NCBI GenBank assembly: GCA_023146255.1
Contig: JAGLCJ010000003.1
Coordinates: 372,001 to 436,000 of the forward strand
Source: Alcanivoracaceae bacterium
GTDB lineage: Bacteria > Pseudomonadota > Gammaproteobacteria > Pseudomonadales > Alcanivoracaceae
Length of the DNA: 64,000 nucleotides
Reading direction: 5' to 3'
The notes under the pieces were generated by a model. It made no database searches. It was not told where the DNA came from and saw nothing but the letters and a program-made list of their open reading frames with translations. Both the position numbers and the translations under genes were made by a program. Below, in pieces: positions 1-8,013 of this stretch (position 1 is its first letter; every line of letters starts with the position of its first letter).

Positions 1-1463
1 ACTGGTCGTTCGAGCAATACGCCGGCAACATGCCGGAAACCGGCTACGACCACTGGCGTGCGGCGATTGATGAGCAGCGTCTCGGTGGCGCATCGCTGAT
101 TGCGTCTCCGGTTCAGCGCTATCAGCCAACCAGTGGCTCCACTTCGGCGATCAAGTGGCTGCCCTATACCAAACGCTTTCTCGCAGAACTGGATCAGGCC
201 ATCTGCCCCTGGTTGGGAGACCTGTATCAGAGCTATCCGGATATTCGTGGCGGCAGCCATTACTGGTCGCTCTCATGGGTGCCCACCTCCATGCGCAAGG
301 AGCTGAAAGGGCAGATTAATGACGACATGAAACTGCTTTCCGCTGGCAAACGGTTGCTCGCTTCGATGACCCAGTCAGTGCCGGAAACGGTTGCTTCTGC
401 CGACAGTTCCGAGGATTCCCGCTTCGCCACGCTGGCCTGGCTGGTGGCTGATGAATCGCTGGCAGTGATGTCGGTGTGGAGCCCGACATTTGCCCTGACC
501 ATGCTGGATGACCTCAGTCGCTGGCGTGATGAGCTGGCGGATTGCCTTTACTCAGGTCATTTCGGAGCGCGCGCCGGTTCGCTTGCCGGTGTGCGTTGCC
601 CGCGGGCGGTTCAACGTGCGGCCATGCTGCGTCATTGGGATGGCCGGCAGTCTGCCGCGTTTTACAGCATCCTGTGGCCGAAACTTGCTCTGATCAGTGC
701 CTGGGACACCGCTTCTGCAGCGGTCTGGGCGGCCAAGCTGCGCCGCCTGTTTCCGGCCGTGGCGTTTCAGGGCAAGGGGTTGTGGGCCACCGAGGGAGTC
801 GTGACATTTCCGTGGCAAGGGCATTATCCGCTGGCATTCCGCAGCCATGTTTATGAATTTGCTGATGCTGCTACTGGTGAAGTGCTGCCGCCCTGGAAAT
901 TGGAAAGGAGTCAGGAAGTGGTGCCGCTGATCAGCACCGGGGCTGGGCTGCTACGTTATCGCATGAGTGATCGTCTAAGAGTGGATCATCTGATTGGTCA
1001 GGTTCCCTGCTTTACCTTTCTGGGGCGCGATGACGGTGTTGATCTGGTTGGCGAGAAGCTGTCTTCGGTATTGGTGCAGCAGATTATTGATCAGCTTGAC
1101 TGTCCGGTAGATGTCCAGCCGCTAACGTTGCTGGCGCTGGATAACAGCAATGGCAAAGGCGCTCCGGGATATGTGTTGCTGGCTGAAGCGATTCACGGTA
1201 GCACCGTTATGGAGCGGCGCTTGTTGGCGCGACAAATGGAAGATGGGCTGCTGGAGTCTTTCCACTATCGACTGGCTCGTGACCTCGGCCAATTGGCCCC
1301 GGTCAGTGTGGTCTGTCGCGAGGATATGCAGCAGTGCTATATGAGTTACTGCCAGAAGCGCGGCATGATCGACGGCAATGTAAAAATCGAGCCACTGCGA
1401 TACTGGCCGGGCATGAAGCTCACCGACATGGTGCCGGATGACACCTTGCAGGGTGTCGCGTGA
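1..1463 (+). CDS. GH3-family acyl-acid amido synthetase, 5' end outside the window
   Basis: The open frame runs in from the left edge (reading W-S-F-E-Q-Y before the first Met at 30), so the true start lies upstream. About 486 residues are visible. The segment QPTSGSTSAIKWLPYT (about residues 32-47 counted from that Met) matches the ATP/AMP phosphate-binding loop of GH3/acyl-adenylate enzymes, and the later part has the GH3-like layout. GH3 enzymes adenylate an acyl acid and transfer the acyl group to an amine, usually an amino acid. The stop overlaps the GTG start of the next gene by 4 bp, implying translational coupling. Substrates cannot be read from sequence. The family call is fairly secure, the role in this cluster is inferred. 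Confidence 0.8.
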   Translation, partial: WSFEQYAGNMPETGYDHWRAAIDEQRLGGASLIASPVQRYQPTSGSTSAIKWLPYTKRFLAELDQAICPWLGDLYQSYPDIRGGSHYWSLSWVPTSMRKELKGQINDDMKLLSAGKRLLASMTQSVPETVASADSSEDSRFATLAWLVADESLAVMSVWSPTFALTMLDDLSRWRDELADCLYSGHFGARAGSLAGVRCPRAVQRAAMLRHWDGRQSAAFYSILWPKLALISAWDTASAAVWAAKLRRLFPAVAFQGKGLWATEGVVTFPWQGHYPLAFRSHVYEFADAATGEVLPPWKLERSQEVVPLISTGAGLLRYRMSDRLRVDHLIGQVPCFTFLGRDDGVDLVGEKLSSVLVQQIIDQLDCPVDVQPLTLLALDNSNGKGAPGYVLLAEAIHGSTVMERRLLARQMEDGLLESFHYRLARDLGQLAPVSVVCREDMQQCYMSYCQKRGMIDGNVKIEPLRYWPGMKLTDMVPDDTLQGVA

Positions 1464-2542
1464 GTACTCCTTTTCAGCGCGCCACGCCGGCGGATAGCGA
1501 AGATATCCTGTCCCTGTTTCGCAATACACCGCAGCGCGGCAGGGTGGTGCTGAACTTTGAGCGTGAGCCGGATTACTTCCGTGGTGGTCACGTTATCTGT
1601 GAAGACCCCGAAATTCATATCGCTCGGGAAAAGAATGGCACGCTGGTGATGCTGTACGGTCTTGGATGGCGCACCCTGTACATCAATGGCATGCCGCGTG
1701 CGGTGCGCTATGCTCATGACCTGCGTTTGGCCGAGCAAGCCAGAGGTGGTCGTATGATTCTGCGTATGGCTCGCTACGTGGCAGACATGATCGGCCCTGA
1801 TGACCTGATGCAGACCGTCATCCTCAACGAGAACAGCGATTCTCTCAATTCCGTCGCCAGTGGCAGGGCTGGTCTGCCTGTCTATTATCCTTGCGGTGAT
1901 ATAGAGACCAGTCTGATCTTCCGTATTCATTCTCCTCAGGGTCATGACCTGACAGTACGGCAGGCCGGCGTCTCGGATCTTGAAAAGATGCAGAATTTCC
2001 ATGATCGCCATGCACCTTTACGGCAGTTCTACCCACGTTACGAATTCAGTCGGGTGCTCGATGGTCACCCATACTTCCATGGCCTTTCCCTGCAGGACTA
2101 CTGGCTGGCATTTGATGGTGACGAGCTGATCGGCATGGCAGCGCTATGGGATCAGAAATCGTTCAAACAGACACGGGTTGTGGCCTATCCAGCCGGCCTG
2201 TCAGGGCTGCGTCATCTTTGGAATCTGTGGGCACGGATTTTCGGTGGGCTGCATTTGCCTGCAGCCGGCGGCACCATGCGTTACCTGATGCTGCACTCAG
2301 TGCTGGTTCGAGAGAATGATTCATCAGTGCTGCGAGCTTTACTCGCACAGATGTCGGTATATGCAGCAAGTAAGCAGGCTGCAATCAGTGCCGGATTTTT
2401 CCTTGATGATCCCTTGCGTCAGGCGGTGCAACAGAGTCGTCGGCAGGTACTGCGTAGCCGCCATTATCTGATCGGTTATCACAATGATCCGCGTCAGCAG
2501 CTGGATGGGCGGCTCGGCTACATCGAACTTGCCAGGCTCTAG
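1460..2542 (+). CDS. GNAT-like acyltransferase, possibly tandem domains
   Basis: A 360-aa protein starting at a GTG that overlaps the preceding stop (GTGA). The start segment (RATPADSEDILSLFRNTP) and the central block (GGRMILRMARYVADMI) have the layout of a GNAT fold. A second similar unit begins near residue 165 (LTVRQAGVSDLEKMQNFHD), followed by a stretch with GDELIGMAALWDQ. Two GNAT-like halves are therefore likely. GNAT enzymes move an acyl group from a CoA donor to an amine. Its place between a GH3 ligase and a condensation-type enzyme suggests it modifies the same small molecule. Donor and acceptor are unknown. Confidence 0.65.
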   Translation: MSTPFQRATPADSEDILSLFRNTPQRGRVVLNFEREPDYFRGGHVICEDPEIHIAREKNGTLVMLYGLGWRTLYINGMPRAVRYAHDLRLAEQARGGRMILRMARYVADMIGPDDLMQTVILNENSDSLNSVASGRAGLPVYYPCGDIETSLIFRIHSPQGHDLTVRQAGVSDLEKMQNFHDRHAPLRQFYPRYEFSRVLDGHPYFHGLSLQDYWLAFDGDELIGMAALWDQKSFKQTRVVAYPAGLSGLRHLWNLWARIFGGLHLPAAGGTMRYLMLHSVLVRENDSSVLRALLAQMSVYAASKQAAISAGFFLDDPLRQAVQQSRRQVLRSRHYLIGYHNDPRQQLDGRLGYIELARL

Positions 2543-2550
2543 GGGGGCAA

Positions 2551-3540
2551 ATGAAAGATTATGCAGCCCCCTGGTTTCGGGCTCGGCGCAGTCAGGGCAT
2601 TGATGACACCATTTGCTACGGCATGATCGAGCCGGGCCGTGACCGTCGTCATGTCTTTACTGTACCGCATGAGCATTGTGATGGGGTTGGTGCATTCATG
2701 CGCTTGCTGCGGCGGCTTCCGGTGAGCAGCTGGACCGGCGTCACCGGCCGGCCGGCGTCCATTCCGTCGCTATTTTCCTGCTGGAAGCAGCACTCCAGTG
2801 CTATGCCGGTGGTGTCACCCCAGTGGCGGCATCACCAGCAACCGGCAGCGGACGCGGATGCGCAGTATATTGCGGTTGAGGCTCTGTCCGCGGAGGCAAC
2901 TCAGGCACTGATGCGCGAAGCCAGACGTCAGGGTGTTTCCCTTAATGCATTGTTGCTTTCTGCGTTGCATGGTCAGGTCAGTCAGCAGTTGCTGAGCGAA
3001 GCGGGCGGCAGCTGGTTCATTCCAGTGACATTACGTGGTGCGCTGGTACTGGCTTCAGACGAAATGAATCATGCCAGTGGTATTTATCTTCCCCTGCCGG
3101 GTCAGGCCGACAGCAAAAGAATTCATGCTGGCATCGCCGACGCAGTGCGGCGTAATGAACACTGGTGGTTATGGCATCAGTCGCGGATTGTTGTCGATGT
3201 CGGTGGTCAGTGGCTGGTGAAAAAGGTCTTGCGCTGGCTAAGTCGGCGCAGCTATCTCGGCTCATTCAGCAGTATGGGCGAGTGGCAGATTGACTGGCAC
3301 GGCACTGGTCTTGAGTCAGATTCATATATGTGGGCAATTCCTCCGGGTAGTCCTAACTATCCGGTCGCCGCCTGCTGGCTGATCTGTAATGGCCGTCTGG
3401 TACTGAATTTGAAACTAAATGCCGTGCTCGGACTTGGCGCGGCGCGATGTGAGGCGTTGCTGCGTAGTTGGCGGCGCGCCGTGACAATGTCACTGCCGGT
3501 GGATGCGGCCGTGGCAGTTGCGGAGAATTGTCATGCCTGA
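2551..3540 (+). CDS. Condensation/WES-type acyltransferase-like protein
   Basis: A 329-aa protein with a good ribosome site (GGGGGG ending 4 nt before the ATG). HEHCDG at residues 40-45 supplies the HxxxDG core of the HHxxxDG catalytic motif of NRPS condensation domains, Pap-type and wax-ester-synthase-like acyltransferases, with His40 as the presumed base and Asp44 structural. The protein is shorter than a full condensation domain (about 430-450 aa), so one subdomain may be reduced. It would join an activated acyl group to an alcohol or amine. It lies 8 bp after the GNAT gene, and its 3' end overlaps the adaptor gene. The family assignment rests on the motif and general layout. Confidence 0.6.
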   Translation: MKDYAAPWFRARRSQGIDDTICYGMIEPGRDRRHVFTVPHEHCDGVGAFMRLLRRLPVSSWTGVTGRPASIPSLFSCWKQHSSAMPVVSPQWRHHQQPAADADAQYIAVEALSAEATQALMREARRQGVSLNALLLSALHGQVSQQLLSEAGGSWFIPVTLRGALVLASDEMNHASGIYLPLPGQADSKRIHAGIADAVRRNEHWWLWHQSRIVVDVGGQWLVKKVLRWLSRRSYLGSFSSMGEWQIDWHGTGLESDSYMWAIPPGSPNYPVAACWLICNGRLVLNLKLNAVLGLGAARCEALLRSWRRAVTMSLPVDAAVAVAENCHA

Positions 3541-4699
3541 TGCATTACGCCGCCAGGCGGCGGTGCTGGCCGTAGTGTTGCTCACTGTGCTGGTATTGCT
3601 GGTGCTGTATGTCTGGTCTCCGGCGAGTGCTCGCACTGAAGCGCTGGCGACACCTGTGCGTGTTGATGTTGTCAGCGTCCGGTATCAGGCGCGCACCTTG
3701 CCAGTGGTGTTGGAGGGTATCGCTGCGGCAGCAGACCAGATCGCCGTAGTGGCGGAAGTTTCCGGTACCGTGATTGAACGGCCAGAGGTGTTCCGTGACG
3801 GTGGCGTGGTTAGCAGTGGCGATCTGCTGCTGGCGATTGATGATCACAGTTATCAGCTGGCGCTGGCTGAGCGTCGCAGTCAGGTCAGCGCGGCGCGGTT
3901 GCATCTCGCGGATACCCGCGCCAAGGCCAGCGTGGCGCGCCGGGTCAATGGCGACAAGGGTAATGCCTACGCCCGTCTGGAGCCGCATCTGGAAGAGGCC
4001 GAGGCTCGTCTTGCTGCCGCTCAGGCCGGGCTCGCCAGAGCGGAACTTGATCTGCAGAAAACTCGTATTACTGCGCCATTTCGTGGGCGCCTGCGTGAGG
4101 TGCGCGCCAGCCCCGGCCAGTTCATTCGAGTTGGCGAAGTGATTGCCACGTTATCCAGCACTGATCGTATGGAAGTGCGTTTGCCGGTGCGTGATGAATG
4201 GTTGGCATTACTGGATCTGTCGCTGAATGAAGAGGATCAGATGACGCCGATTCCGGCGCGCCTGCATGGTCGGTTTGCTGGTCGAGATGTCATCTGGCGC
4301 GGCGAGTTGGTACGTCGTGAGGGCGGCATCAACCAGAACCGTATGCTGTATCTGGTAGTACAGGTCAGTGACGCAGATAAACACGAAGTACCACTTGAGC
4401 CCGGTGTGCTGGTGCGCGCCGAGATCGAAGGTCGCTGGCAGGAACATATTGCCAGCCTGCCGCGCTCGGTTTTGAACGGTGACAGCACCGTCTGGGTGGT
4501 GGATGACGAGGAGCGCTTGCGTCGCCGGCGCATTGATGTGATTCACCAGGATGAGCAGCGTGTTTATGTTGGCGGCGGTTTGCAGGATGGTGATCGCGTT
4601 GCGATCAGCGGCACTTTACGCTGGCTGGAGGGCTCGCCGGTACTGCCGCGTGAGCAGACAGTGGCGGCGGCGTCACCGGATCAGGTCAAGCGGCCATGA
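3533..4699 (+). CDS. RND efflux periplasmic adaptor (membrane fusion protein)
   Basis: A 388-aa periplasmic adaptor of the AcrA/HlyD type. The ATG at 3533 is preferred over an in-frame one at 3503 because GGAG lies 7 nt upstream and the protein then opens directly with an N-terminal membrane anchor (AAVLAVVLLTVLVLLVLYVW). After it come a barrel-sandwich half (EVSGTVIERPEVFRDGGVV), a helical hairpin (about residues 100-155), the returning lipoyl half (ITAPFRGRLREVRASPGQFI) and a beta-barrel/membrane-proximal region. It bridges the inner-membrane pump to an outer-membrane channel, which is not seen here. It overlaps its neighbours on both sides. Confidence 0.9.
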   Translation: MPDALRRQAAVLAVVLLTVLVLLVLYVWSPASARTEALATPVRVDVVSVRYQARTLPVVLEGIAAAADQIAVVAEVSGTVIERPEVFRDGGVVSSGDLLLAIDDHSYQLALAERRSQVSAARLHLADTRAKASVARRVNGDKGNAYARLEPHLEEAEARLAAAQAGLARAELDLQKTRITAPFRGRLREVRASPGQFIRVGEVIATLSSTDRMEVRLPVRDEWLALLDLSLNEEDQMTPIPARLHGRFAGRDVIWRGELVRREGGINQNRMLYLVVQVSDADKHEVPLEPGVLVRAEIEGRWQEHIASLPRSVLNGDSTVWVVDDEERLRRRRIDVIHQDEQRVYVGGGLQDGDRVAISGTLRWLEGSPVLPREQTVAAASPDQVKRP

Positions 4700-7600
4700 A
4701 CGGTTCGATTGCCTGGTTTGCCCGCAATCCGGCCGTTGCCAATCTGTTGATGGTGATGCTGTTGCTGAGTGGTTGGCTCGGCATGTCACTTGCTCGCCAG
4801 GAAACGCTGCCGAATGTTCCGCTTGACCGCATCGGTATCAGCGTGCAGATGGAACAGGCCAGTCCGGCACTGGTAGAAACCCTGTTATGTGCGCCGGTTG
4901 AACAGGCCATTGCCGGAATCGAAGGGCTTAGCGAGCTCACCAGTGAGGCCTACGACGGCTTGTGCATGTTGCGCGTCGACGTGCAGCAGGGTTACCAGAC
5001 TGGTGAGGTGCTTGATCAGGTGCGTGTTGCCGTGGACGGTATTCGAGGCTTGCCGGAGCAGGCCGGCAGGCCGTTGGTACAGGAGCTGGTGGTACGCAAC
5101 CGGGTGATGCGATTGCTGCTGGTCGGAGCCATGTCGGAATTGCAGCTTTACCAGCTTGCCAACCGTATCCGTCAGGACCTGCTCCGTGACGAAAATCTGA
5201 CCATTATTGATATCGAGAACCTGCCGGCCCGCGAAGTCGCAATTGAAGTGCCTCGGGAAAATCTGCATCGTTTTCAACTGACGCTGGAGCAGATGGCCGC
5301 GGAGATACAGCGAGCCGCTCAGCCGGTTACTGCAGGCGTGCTGCACAGTGAGCAAGGGGATCTGCTGCTGTCTGCCGGTCAGCGTATCAGTCACGGTGGC
5401 GGTTACATGGATCTGCCGTTGCGTGACAGTGGCGATGGCAGCGCCTTGCGGGTCAGTGATGTTGGCAGTCTGCATGACGGCTTCGAGCGCACCATGATTG
5501 GTGCCTGGCACAATGGTCAGCCGGCGGTGGCCATCGATATCTACCGGGTTGGTGCTCAGCAGGTGCTGGACGTCGCTGATGCGGTGCAATCCTATCTGCA
5601 ACAGGCACAGCTTCCTGACGGTGCCACTTTGCTGCTGTGGGAGGACGATGCCGCCGAGTTTCGTGATCGGACTTCGGTGCTGTGGGAAAACGGCTGGCAG
5701 GGGCTGGTTATTCTGCTGCTACTGCTGTCGCTGGCATTAGGTGCTTATCTTGCGGGCTGGATTGCATTGGGTATTCCGGTGGCCATGCTCGGTGCAGTGG
5801 CGGTGCTGCCGCTGCTCGGTGAATCGATTAATACCATTTCCCTGTTCGCGTTCATTCTGGTGCTGGGTATTGTGGTGGACGATGCCATCATCGTCGGTGA
5901 GCGAATTCACCATCGCCAGCGCCTTGGTGAACAGGGGTTGGATGCGGCCATTAATGGCGCCCGCGATGTGGTCAAACCTGTTTGCTTCGCCGTGCTCACC
6001 ACCATGATTGCGTTTGCACCGTTGCTTTTTCTGCCAGGACCAGAAGGGGCGCTGATGCGGGTCATCCCGTTGGTCGCATTGACGGTACTGTTTCTTTCCC
6101 TGATCGAGTCACTGTGGATATTGCCGGCACATCTTTCCCGGCCTGCACCAACGCATACTTTCTGGCAACGTTCCGAACGCATTTCGGCGAGCTTCAATGC
6201 TGCGCTGGACAAGATGCTGACACGCTTCTATCGGCCACTGATGTGGCGGCTGCTGAATCGCAGTGGCCTGGTGCTGACGACGTTTGTTTGCCTGTTTGTT
6301 CTGTGTGTGTCACTGATTCACAGTGGCTGGGTGCAGATGGTGCTGTTTTCCCGGGTTGAAGGGCCGCGAGTAGTGGCCGAGTTGATGTTCCCGCGAGGCA
6401 CACCGGCATCACGCATTCAGGAGGAAGCCCTGATGCTGGAGATGTCAGCCCGTCAGGTTGCATCCCGGTTGCAGTCTGACGGCGAAGCAGACCTGATTGA
6501 AGCGGTACTGGTGGAACAAGGCTTGCGGCAGAAAGTATCCAATGCTTCCGATCCCGATGCACCGATGCGGTTGCGTGTTACCTTGCGGCTTGCCGATAAC
6601 AGAACAATCGGTGCGATGGCGCTGGCCACCGCCTGGCGTGACCAGCGTGGCCGTATTCCGGATGCCCTGTCGCAACGTTTCGATGCCAGTGTGCTGCAAA
6701 CCAAACCGGATATTCACATTCACCTGTATCACGAGGATCTGAATCAACTGGATCAGATGGCGGCGGCGCTGGAAATGCGCCTGCGCGAATACGCCGGTGT
6801 CCATGAAATCAGCAACAGCCTGCATGCCCGTCGGCCGCTGGTGGATATTGCCCTGACTGAAGCTGGTCAGCATGCCGGTTTGCGATTGGCCGATATTGGC
6901 ACCCAGATTCGTTATGCATTTCAGGGTATTCAGGTTGATCGTCTTGCCGAGATGGATCAGGAGGTGCCGGTGATGTTGCGGTTGGCGGGCGGCGACAGCA
7001 ATAGTCTCTGGCATCTCCAGCAGCTGCCGGTATTTCTCGCTGATGGTAGCTGGGCGCCATTGGCGGCGCTGGCGACGGTCAGCGTCACGGATGCCCCGGC
7101 GGTGATTGGCCATTACGAGCGTCGTCGCCATGCGGCGGTAACTGGTTTGGTGGACAATCATGTCACCTCACCATCGGTGGTGATGGCATCGTTGCAGAGT
7201 GAGTTTCTTGATTCACTTTCGCAACAATGGCCCGGTGCCGATTGGGGTATCGCCGGGAAACCGCGTGCCATCGGTGAGTTCATGCAGTACCTCGGAGTTG
7301 GCTATCTGATTGCTTTGATGGCGATCTTTTTTGTCCTGACCGTGCTGTTCAGCAACTATGCCCAGCCATTGATGGTGATGAGCGCAGTGCCGTTTGGTCT
7401 GGTCGGTGCCACGCTGGGGCATTTTGCTCTGGGTATCGAGCTGACGCTCTGGTCCATGGTCGGTGTGATTGCCGTCAGCGGTGTGGTGGTGAACGACAAT
7501 CTGGTATTGCTTGATGAAATCAATCGGCGCCGTGATGAAGGCGAGCCGTTGCTGCAGGCGGTGGTTGAGTCTGGTGCCAGTCGCTTCCGGCCGATCCTGC

Positions 7601-7947
7601 TGACTACCCTGACCACCGTGCTGGGCGTGGCGCCGCTGATTCTGGCAGATAGTGCGCAGGCCCGCTTTCTGTTGCCGATGGCGGTGTCGCTGGCGGCGGG
7701 CGTCAGCTTCGCGACGCTGGTGAGCCTGCTGCTGATTCCCTGTTTGATGGTGGCTGCGGCCGGTGTGCGTCAACGTTGGCAGGGCGGGCAGCTCGGTGTT
7801 GCAGAGAGCGGCGACGTCGAACAAGCCTATGTGGCAGGGCGCGAGGCCGGAATGAGCCTGAATCCACGCAACCCGTATGGTGATCCGGTATTGCACGCGG
7901 CCTGGGAGGCCGGCTGTCAGGATGCCGCCGGAGAGCGAGCGGCCTGA
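4696..7947 (+). CDS. RND efflux permease with RMF-like C-terminal tail
   Basis: A 1083-aa AcrB-type inner-membrane permease starting in an ATGA overlap with the adaptor. It has TM1 near residues 12-30, a porter domain, a first TM block including the paired acidic residues of TM4 (LGIVVDDAIIVGERIHH), the conserved IESLWILPAHLS stretch, a second periplasmic half, and a final TM block ending near residue 1020. RND pumps use the proton-motive force to expel small molecules from the periplasm. Pairing with GH3, GNAT and condensation enzymes suggests export of their product. The last 40 residues (from 7825) form an unusual soluble extension with the spacing AYxxGxxAG...NP...AWxxG, which resembles the ribosome modulation factor family (see findings). 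Confidence 0.93.
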   Translation: MNGSIAWFARNPAVANLLMVMLLLSGWLGMSLARQETLPNVPLDRIGISVQMEQASPALVETLLCAPVEQAIAGIEGLSELTSEAYDGLCMLRVDVQQGYQTGEVLDQVRVAVDGIRGLPEQAGRPLVQELVVRNRVMRLLLVGAMSELQLYQLANRIRQDLLRDENLTIIDIENLPAREVAIEVPRENLHRFQLTLEQMAAEIQRAAQPVTAGVLHSEQGDLLLSAGQRISHGGGYMDLPLRDSGDGSALRVSDVGSLHDGFERTMIGAWHNGQPAVAIDIYRVGAQQVLDVADAVQSYLQQAQLPDGATLLLWEDDAAEFRDRTSVLWENGWQGLVILLLLLSLALGAYLAGWIALGIPVAMLGAVAVLPLLGESINTISLFAFILVLGIVVDDAIIVGERIHHRQRLGEQGLDAAINGARDVVKPVCFAVLTTMIAFAPLLFLPGPEGALMRVIPLVALTVLFLSLIESLWILPAHLSRPAPTHTFWQRSERISASFNAALDKMLTRFYRPLMWRLLNRSGLVLTTFVCLFVLCVSLIHSGWVQMVLFSRVEGPRVVAELMFPRGTPASRIQEEALMLEMSARQVASRLQSDGEADLIEAVLVEQGLRQKVSNASDPDAPMRLRVTLRLADNRTIGAMALATAWRDQRGRIPDALSQRFDASVLQTKPDIHIHLYHEDLNQLDQMAAALEMRLREYAGVHEISNSLHARRPLVDIALTEAGQHAGLRLADIGTQIRYAFQGIQVDRLAEMDQEVPVMLRLAGGDSNSLWHLQQLPVFLADGSWAPLAALATVSVTDAPAVIGHYERRRHAAVTGLVDNHVTSPSVVMASLQSEFLDSLSQQWPGADWGIAGKPRAIGEFMQYLGVGYLIALMAIFFVLTVLFSNYAQPLMVMSAVPFGLVGATLGHFALGIELTLWSMVGVIAVSGVVVNDNLVLLDEINRRRDEGEPLLQAVVESGASRFRPILLTTLTTVLGVAPLILADSAQARFLLPMAVSLAAGVSFATLVSLLLIPCLMVAAAGVRQRWQGGQLGVAESGDVEQAYVAGREAGMSLNPRNPYGDPVLHAAWEAGCQDAAGERAA

Positions 7948-8013
7948 CACGGATCAGGGATTGGCACCGCAGTTGTGGCATCATGCCGGCAAATGAGTCT
8001 TGCCGGAGGGCAT

